10,864 nt of DNA from DASZPL01 sp035550315 (lineage in GTDB: Bacteria; Actinomycetota; Actinomycetes; JAFAQI01). The notes under the pieces were generated by a model, which was given only the letters and a program-made list of their open reading frames with translations, had not been told where the DNA came from and searched no databases. The translations under genes and the position numbers were made by a program. The stretch lies in NCBI GenBank assembly GCA_035550315.1, contig DASZPL010000169.1:1-10864 (forward strand), given 5' to 3'. Of the stretch, positions 1-8,331 are shown piece by piece. Within the stretch, counting starts at the first letter, position 1, and each line of letters starts with the position of its first letter.

Positions 1-133
1 GTCGTCTCGCCTCCCCGAGAACCGGCGGGCGGCACGCTCTAGTCCTAGACCTCAAAGATCTGCCGATCACAGTGCTCATCCCGCCGGCGGCTCAGGCCCC
101 ACCCGACCACAAGACCGGGCAGGCGCACCCCCA

Positions 134-670
134 TTAGCCGAGACCGAGGTCAGCTAGCGAAAACGCCGCGCGGTAGTCCAGCCCGGCGGCGGCGACGGCA
201 TCAGCCGCGCCACGCTCGACGATCACCGCGACGCCGACCACGTCCGCACCCGCTTCGCGTAGCGCCTCGACCGCGGTCAGCACCGAGCCGCCGGTCGTAG
301 ATGTGTCCTCGACCGCCAGCACCCGTCGGCCGGTCACGTCCGGTCCTTCGATCCGGCGCTGCAGGCCATGCGCCTTGCCTTCCTTGCGTACGACGAAAGC
401 GTCCAGCTGCCGGCCGCGCGCCGCGGCAGCGTGCAGCATCGCGGTAGCGACCGGGTCGGCACCCAATGTCAGGCCACCGACCGCGTCGTACTCCCAGTCG
501 GCCGTCAGGTCGAGCATCACCTTGCCAACCAGCGGAGCGGCCGCCGCCGACAGGGTGACCCGCCGGAGGTCGACGTAGTAGTCCGCCTCGCGGCCGGACG
601 ACAACGTGACCCGGCCGTGCACAACCGCGTCCGCCTTGATCCGGGCCAACAGGTCATCGCGATCGCTCAC
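134..670 (-). CDS. pyrE: Orotate phosphoribosyltransferase
   Basis: PyrE transfers the phosphoribosyl group of PRPP to orotate, giving orotidine 5'-monophosphate in cytosolic de novo pyrimidine synthesis. The 178-residue protein has the type I phosphoribosyltransferase signature VLAVEDTSTTGGSV at residues 117-130, whose adjacent acidic pair (E121, D122) binds ribose-phosphate. The mobile catalytic loop VRKEGKAHG lies at 94-102, with R95, K96, K99 and H101 matching the Arg/Lys/Lys/His set of the family. Length is normal for short actinobacterial OPRTases. The start is GTG at 668-670, giving MSDRDDLLARI. No Shine-Dalgarno is visible, but a TAAGGT -10 box sits 8 nt upstream, so a leaderless transcript is likely. 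It is divergent from the DedA-like gene, 29 bp away. No other pyr gene is visible. Family assignment is firm; the leaderless start is inferred. Confidence 0.95.
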   Translation of the reverse strand: MSDRDDLLARIKADAVVHGRVTLSSGREADYYVDLRRVTLSAAAAPLVGKVMLDLTADWEYDAVGGLTLGADPVATAMLHAAAARGRQLDAFVVRKEGKAHGLQRRIEGPDVTGRRVLAVEDTSTTGGSVLTAVEALREAGADVVGVAVIVERGAADAVAAAGLDYRAAFSLADLGLG

Positions 671-678
671 GGCACCGG

Positions 679-684
679 ACCTTA
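679..684 (-). promoter_or_regulatory. Candidate -10 box of pyrE (leaderless)
   Basis: Read on the minus strand this is TAAGGT, a match to the actinobacterial TANNNT -10 consensus. It ends 8 nt before the GTG start of pyrE, so transcription would begin at or within a base or two of the start codon. No convincing -35 hexamer is seen, and a purine-rich ribosome-binding site is absent. Confidence 0.45.
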
Positions 685-699
685 GCCGCCCGCTCGGGC

Positions 700-1440
700 A
701 TGCTGGATGAGGTGCACCTGGCGCGGCGATGGCGAGAGGTGCTTTGCGGCGCCGGCCTGGCCGCCGGGATCGCGGGTTCCTATGCGCTCGCCGCGGTCAC
801 GCCGGAGCTGCTGAAGCACCACGTCGTGCTGCTCGAAACGCTCAGCGGCGGCATCACCTCGATCGTCACCGCGGGCGCGTTCGCGCACGTCGGGCGGGTG
901 TCGCTGCTGGCCGCCGTGCTCGCGCCGCTGTGCACCGTGTTGATCTATGACGTCTTCTACTGGTGGGCCGGCCAGCTCTGGGGCGAGACCGTCATCGCGA
1001 AGATCCTCGACCGGTCGCCGCCATGGAAACGGTGGGTCGGCCGAGCCGAGCGGGCGATCCGGCGGCGCGGCGTGCTCGTGCTGTTCGTCTCCTATTACCT
1101 GCCAATACCGAACGCCGCGATCGACGTCGCCTGCGGGCTCGCCGAGATGCCGCTCTGGCAGTTCGTGATCGGTGACGCGGTCGGCCTGGTGTTGTGGGAA
1201 GGCCTGCTCGTCGGGCTCGGCTGGGCGATCGGGCACCGCGCCGTCCACATCGTCAACGTGGTCAACCACTACTCGCTGTGGATCACGCTCGGCGTCATCG
1301 TGCTCGTCGTCGTCATCGCGCAGGTCCGGCTGGCGCTCCAGCAGCGCCGCCGCCGAGCTCTGCAGCCGCCCGACGCCGACCTCGCCGCCGCCGCCTCCCT
1401 CCCCCGTGATCATGGCGTTAGTGACCAGATTCCCGGTTGA
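700..1440 (+). CDS. DedA/VTT-like integral membrane protein
   Basis: This 246-residue polytopic membrane protein resembles the DedA (SNARE-associated/VTT) family, whose members act as membrane transporters or lipid scramblases such as the undecaprenyl-phosphate flippases. Hydrophobic segments lie near residues 14-34, 50-90 (including the family-like IYDVFYWWAGQLWG at 82-95), 124-145, 152-178 and 190-210, followed by a basic stretch QQRRRR (214-219). The block FVSYYLPIPN (129-138) aligns with the DedA F-x-x-R-F-x-P-x-x-R motif, but both arginines are replaced (Y132, N138), and the usual acidic residue in the first re-entrant region appears to be Ile or Gly; D84 is kept. Residues 236-246 and the stop are made from a palindromic repeat. 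The ATG at 700 is the most upstream sensible start; no good ribosome-binding site was found. It converges on clpB. Substrate is unknown, and a degenerate or divergent subfamily is likely. Confidence 0.75.
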   Translation: MLDEVHLARRWREVLCGAGLAAGIAGSYALAAVTPELLKHHVVLLETLSGGITSIVTAGAFAHVGRVSLLAAVLAPLCTVLIYDVFYWWAGQLWGETVIAKILDRSPPWKRWVGRAERAIRRRGVLVLFVSYYLPIPNAAIDVACGLAEMPLWQFVIGDAVGLVLWEGLLVGLGWAIGHRAVHIVNVVNHYSLWITLGVIVLVVVIAQVRLALQQRRRRALQPPDADLAAAASLPRDHGVSDQIPG

Positions 1441-1483
1441 TCATGGCGTTAGTGCGTCACTAACGCCATGATCACCGCGGGGG
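1401..1483. repeat. Three-copy palindromic repeat with alternative hairpins
   Basis: A 17-nt unit, TGATCATGGCGTTAGTG, occurs twice in direct orientation (copy A 1407-1423, copy B 1438-1454; period 31 bp) and once inverted (copy C 1458-1474). B and C form a perfect 17-bp stem with loop CGT. A and C share 20 nt (1406-1425 against 1456-1475) and could form a perfect 20-bp stem instead, flanked by CCCCC (1401-1405) and GGGGG (1479-1483) that can also pair past a 3-nt bulge. The two foldings exclude one another because both use copy C. The element spans the 3' end of the DedA-like gene and most of the gap to the convergent clpB, so it may end transcription from both sides, although no U-tract follows. 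It looks like a REP- or MITE-like dispersed palindrome; that is inference from a single locus. Confidence 0.9.
1438..1474. terminator. Candidate bidirectional terminator hairpin
   Basis: The perfect 17-bp stem with loop CGT begins at the stop codon of the DedA-like gene and lies 25 nt past the clpB stop, between convergent genes. Its symmetry would serve both strands. There is no T-run on either side, so it would be a U-less actinobacterial type of terminator, or only a structure that protects mRNA 3' ends. Confidence 0.45.
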
Positions 1484-1498
1484 CTCTGCCTTAGGTGC

Positions 1499-4081
<2,583 letters not shown>

Positions 4082-4091
4082 CGATGTCTTC

Positions 4092-4520
4092 TCAGGGGGA
4101 AGGGCGCCAGACGGCGACCGTGGTTGGGGAAAGTGGAACGAGATCGCGGCGGTAGGAGTCGTGGAGCTGGCGCTCGCGGCGCAGCATCTCGGCCTGCACC
4201 GCATCGAGCTGCGCCTGCAGTTCGGCGAGCCGCAGCTGCAAAGCCGCGACGTGGTTCTCGAGGTCGAGGATCCGCTTGACGCCGGCGAGGTTGATGCCCT
4301 CCTCCTGCGAGAGCCGCTGCACCTCGCGCAACAGCTCGATGTCGCGGGCGGAGTAACGCCGGCCTCGGCCGCTGGCCCGGCCGGGCGAGACCAGGCCGAG
4401 CCGGTCGTAGGTGCGCAGCGTCTGCGGGTGCATCCCGGCCAACGTCGCGGCGACCGAGATCACGAAGACCGGCGCATCGTCCGGCACGCCGGCGGTCGAG
4501 CCGTCGAGGTGCTCAGTCAT
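4092..4520 (-). CDS. hspR: MerR-family heat-shock repressor HspR
   Basis: HspR is the autoregulated repressor of actinobacterial heat-shock genes. It binds HAIR inverted repeats, and in Streptomyces DnaK acts as its co-repressor. The 142-residue protein has the MerR winged helix-turn-helix at about 18-70, including GMHPQTLRTYDRLGL and the RGRRYSARDIELL wing and helix. A coiled coil follows (about 85-120, heptad-like Leu and Ala), and it ends in the hydrophobic/basic tail VAVWRPSP typical of HspR. The ATG at 4518-4520 overlaps the dnaJ stop by 8 bp (ATGACTGA) and is preceded by GGGAAG, a weak ribosome-binding site inside dnaJ. An upstream GTG or ATG start at 4559 would add 13 residues buried in dnaJ and is less likely. 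Its place after dnaJ is the classical actinobacterial arrangement. Its target is predicted to be the palindrome at 8242-8266. Confidence 0.95.
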   Translation of the reverse strand: MTEHLDGSTAGVPDDAPVFVISVAATLAGMHPQTLRTYDRLGLVSPGRASGRGRRYSARDIELLREVQRLSQEEGINLAGVKRILDLENHVAALQLRLAELQAQLDAVQAEMLRRERQLHDSYRRDLVPLSPTTVAVWRPSP

Positions 4521-5661
4521 CGCTTCCCACCACCGACCCGAGGTGCGTCCGCGGGTCATCGGTCTGCGCCGCGGCGTACGCCTGCAGTGCCGACTTCGCC
4601 TCGTCGGACAACTTCTGCGGCACCGCGACCGACACCGTCACCAGCAGGTCACCGGTCGACCCGTCGCGCCGCCGCACGCCCTTGCCGCGCACCCGCAGCA
4701 CCCGTCCGTTCGCGGTGCCGGGCGGGATCTTCACGGTGACCGGCGGGCCGTCGAGCGTCGGCACCTTGACGGTGGCGCCGAGCGCGGCCTCGGGAAAGGT
4801 GACCGGCAACGTCAACGTCAGGTTGTCGCCCTTGCGGCCGAAGACATCGTGGGCGCCGACGTGCACCAGCACGATCAGGTCGCCGGCGGGGCCGCCCTTC
4901 GTGCCCGCTTCGCCCTTGCCCTTCAACCGGATCCGCTGGCCGTCGGCGACGCCGGCGGGAATCCGGGCGCGCAACGTGCGCGTCGTGATCGCCTGGCCGG
5001 AGCCGCCGCACGTTGCGCAGGGATCGTCGACCAGCAGGCCGCGGCCCCGGCATTCGCGGCACGGCTCGGCGAACGCGAAGCCGCCCTGGTTGCGGGTGGA
5101 CATCCCGGTGCCGGAACACCGCGGGCAGACCCGGGTCGCGGTGCCCGGCTTGGCGCCGCTGCCGGCGCAGGTCGGGCAGACGTGCGGGCCGGACAGCTGC
5201 AACGGCACGGTCACGCCCTCGGCCGCGTCGGTGAACGACAGCGTCACCTCCGCCTCGACGTCGGCGCCCCGTCGTGGCCCGACGCCGCCGCCGCGACGGC
5301 CGCCGAAGATGCCGCCGAACAGGTCGCCGAGCCCACCGCCGCCACCGCCGAACAAGTCACCGAGGTCGAAGGTCGCGCCACCAGCGCCGCCGCTGTTGCC
5401 GTTGGGCATCCGGAAACCGCCGCCGCCGAACAGCGACCGGGCCTCGTCGTACTCCTTGCGTTTCGCGGGGTCGGAGAGGACGTCGTAGGCCTCGGAGATC
5501 TCCTTGAACTTCTCCTCGGCCTTGGCGTCGCCGGCGTTGGCGTCCGGGTGGTACTTGCGGGCGAGCTTGCGGTAGGCCTTCTTCACGTCGGCCTGTGGCG
5601 CGTCCTTCGGGACACCGAGCGCCGCGTAGTAGTCCTTCTCGACGTAGTCGCGCACGCTCAC
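4513..5661 (-). CDS. dnaJ: Hsp40 co-chaperone DnaJ (type I)
   Basis: DnaJ delivers unfolded clients to DnaK and stimulates its ATPase. The 382 residues contain the J domain (about 9-73) with the HPD motif at 38-40, a Gly/Phe-rich linker (about 77-127) with two GDLFGG elements, and the zinc domain with four CxxCxGxG motifs starting at C162, C179, C201 and C215. A C-terminal substrate-binding beta domain (about 225-355) follows. The start chosen is GTG at 5659-5661, giving MSVRDYVEKDYYAALGV, which matches actinobacterial DnaJ1 proteins that start a few residues before VEKD(Y/F)Y. It follows a strong GGAGG ribosome-binding site. A longer open frame to 5775 runs through grpE and is rejected. It lies 19 bp after grpE and overlaps hspR by 8 bp, so it is probably translated from the dnaK-operon mRNA. 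Confidence 0.96.
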   Translation of the reverse strand: MSVRDYVEKDYYAALGVPKDAPQADVKKAYRKLARKYHPDANAGDAKAEEKFKEISEAYDVLSDPAKRKEYDEARSLFGGGGFRMPNGNSGGAGGATFDLGDLFGGGGGGLGDLFGGIFGGRRGGGVGPRRGADVEAEVTLSFTDAAEGVTVPLQLSGPHVCPTCAGSGAKPGTATRVCPRCSGTGMSTRNQGGFAFAEPCRECRGRGLLVDDPCATCGGSGQAITTRTLRARIPAGVADGQRIRLKGKGEAGTKGGPAGDLIVLVHVGAHDVFGRKGDNLTLTLPVTFPEAALGATVKVPTLDGPPVTVKIPPGTANGRVLRVRGKGVRRRDGSTGDLLVTVSVAVPQKLSDEAKSALQAYAAAQTDDPRTHLGSVVGSDD

Positions 5662-5669
5662 GATCGGTG

Positions 5670-5680
5670 TCCCTCCTTTC
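5670..5680 (-). promoter_or_regulatory. Ribosome-binding site that sets the dnaJ start
   Basis: On the minus strand this reads GAAAGGAGGGA, close to the full anti-16S complement. The AGGAGG core is 10 nt upstream of the GTG at 5661. It fills the short grpE-dnaJ gap and excludes the longer in-frame reading that starts inside grpE. Confidence 0.75.
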
Positions 5681-6279
5681 TCATTCCGCTGCTGCTGGTT
5701 GCTCCGGCTCGGTCGGCTCGGTCGGGTGCTCGGGTTCGAGGACCGCGACCCGCGCGGGCCGCAGCACGCGGTCACCGACCCGGTAGCCGGGCTGCAACAC
5801 CTCCGCGCAGACCGGCTCGGTCACCTCGGCCGAGAAGCCGTGGGTGAGCGCCTCGTGGACGGTCGGGTCGAACGGCTCGCCCGCATCGCCGAACCGGTCG
5901 AGGCCGAGCTTGCCGAGGGTCGCCTCGAGCCCGTCGGCGACCAGCTTGAAGCCGCCCTCGACCTCGCCGTGCGATCGCGCTCGGTCGATGTCGTCGAGCA
6001 CGGGGAGCAGCCCGACCAGCACAGAGGCCAGAGCCTGCTCCGCCACCGCCTGCCGGTCACGGTCGACCCGGCGCCGGTAGTTGGCGAACTCCGCCTGCAC
6101 GCGTTGCAGGTCGGCGGTCAGCTCGGCGACCGCGGCCTCGTCGGCGACCGACGGCCCGGCCGGCCCGGCAGGAGCGGCGGGTTGCGCCACCCCCGGCCGG
6201 ACCTCGTGCGTCTCGGGGTCGATCCGTCGCTTGTCGCGCACGACGGGACCGTCGGCTTCCTCGGGAGCGGGGGCGTCGC

Positions 6280-6283
<4 letters not shown>
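5681..6283 (-). CDS. grpE: Nucleotide exchange factor GrpE
   Basis: GrpE opens the DnaK nucleotide cleft to release ADP, resetting the Hsp70 cycle. The 200 residues have a disordered acidic/Pro/Ala N-terminus (1-50), a long dimerising helix (about 50-95, ELTADLQRVQAEFANYRRR), a helical bundle (VLVGLLPVLDDIDRA) and the C-terminal beta-wing signature from about residue 131: FDPTVHEAL, then the VLQPGYRVGDRVLRPARVAV block. A Pro/Glu-rich tail follows. The start is GTG at 6281-6283, overlapping the dnaK stop as GTGA, with an AGGAGGGAG ribosome-binding site 7 nt upstream inside dnaK (6291-6299). This suggests translational coupling to dnaK. Length is in the usual range. Confidence 0.95.
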
Positions 6284-8145
<1,862 letters not shown>

Positions 8146-8152
8146 GGTTGTG

Positions 8153-8160
8153 CCTTCCTT
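8153..8160 (-). promoter_or_regulatory. Ribosome-binding site of dnaK
   Basis: AAGGAAGG on the minus strand, with a 7-nt spacer to the ATG at 8145. It fixes the dnaK start and shows that, unlike etfD on the other side of this gap, dnaK has a leadered mRNA. Confidence 0.7.
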
Positions 8161-8190
8161 ATCGCTGTCCGGGATTGCCGGCTCGGTCGT

Positions 8191-8218
8191 GGTTGAGCCG
8201 GCGTCACTTAGGTCAACC
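8191..8218. promoter_or_regulatory. Second HspR-like palindrome, longer spacer
   Basis: Arms GGTTGA (8191-8196) and TCAACC (8213-8218) form a perfect 6-bp inverted repeat with a 16-nt spacer. The half-sites GTTGAGC and GGTCAAC closely resemble those of the upstream HAIR-like box, but their separation is 12 nt rather than 7. It lies between that box and the dnaK start, in the presumed leader or core promoter. It could be an auxiliary HspR site, an mRNA hairpin, or chance. Confidence 0.4.
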
Positions 8219-8241
8219 GGGGTCGCGGAGGGTCCATTCCC

Positions 8242-8266
8242 AAGTTGACAGAACTGGGCTCAACTT
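8242..8266. promoter_or_regulatory. HAIR-like HspR operator upstream of dnaK
   Basis: A perfect 7-bp inverted repeat, AAGTTGA (8242-8248) and TCAACTT (8260-8266). Aligned to the HspR consensus CTTGAGT-N7-ACTCAAG, the site reads GTTGACA-N7-GCTCAAC: the spacing is exactly 7 nt and the TTGA and CTCAA cores are kept. On the minus strand the arm contains TTGAGC, a plausible -35 hexamer, so bound HspR would block the dnaK promoter. A run of seven A residues (8265-8271 on the minus strand) adjoins it upstream and could act as an UP element. No clear -10 hexamer was found at 16-18 bp. The operator role is inferred from family knowledge and position. Confidence 0.75.
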
Positions 8267-8319
8267 TTTTTCGCAGGCTAGCGCAACCAGGGGTGCGACG
8301 GCAACCGGAGGCGAACGTC

Positions 8320-8325
8320 TAATCT
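8320..8325 (+). promoter_or_regulatory. Candidate -10 box of etfD (leaderless)
   Basis: TAATCT fits TANNNT and ends 6 nt before the GTG at 8332, which puts the expected transcription start on the G of the start codon. No Shine-Dalgarno lies at normal distance; the only purine run, GGAG at 8307-8310, is over 20 nt away. The -35 region is not recognisable. This supports both the GTG start and a leaderless mRNA. Confidence 0.55.
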
Positions 8326-8331
8326 TCCGGC

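Noticed and set aside
1..79. Possible edge gene: minus-strand ATG at 77-79 open to the window edge, or a leaderless GTG at 33-35
   Set aside because: Only 26 or 12 codons are visible, with Arg-rich sequence and no good ribosome-binding site. Nothing else is supported in 1-133, where no clear pyrE terminator was found.
4082..4204. Upstream in-frame extension of ClpB by 41 residues
   Set aside because: It lies inside hspR, encodes Arg/Cys/Ser-rich sequence unlike any ClpB, and MDSYQLTTRSQEAI at 4081 is the usual N-terminus.
5662..5775. Upstream extension of DnaJ by 38 residues
   Set aside because: It overlaps grpE and lacks homology to DnaJ; the strong ribosome-binding site at 5670-5680 points to the GTG at 5661.
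8242..8271. Plus-strand intrinsic terminator (inverted repeat followed by TTTTTTT)
   Set aside because: No plus-strand gene ends upstream, and the 7-bp AT-rich stem with an 11-nt loop is weak. The HspR operator explains the symmetry better, though stopping antisense transcripts cannot be excluded.
8146..8331. CIRCE (HrcA) element upstream of dnaK
   Set aside because: No TTAGCACTC-N9-GAGTGCTAA-like repeat is present; the palindromes here are of the HspR TTGA/TCAA type.
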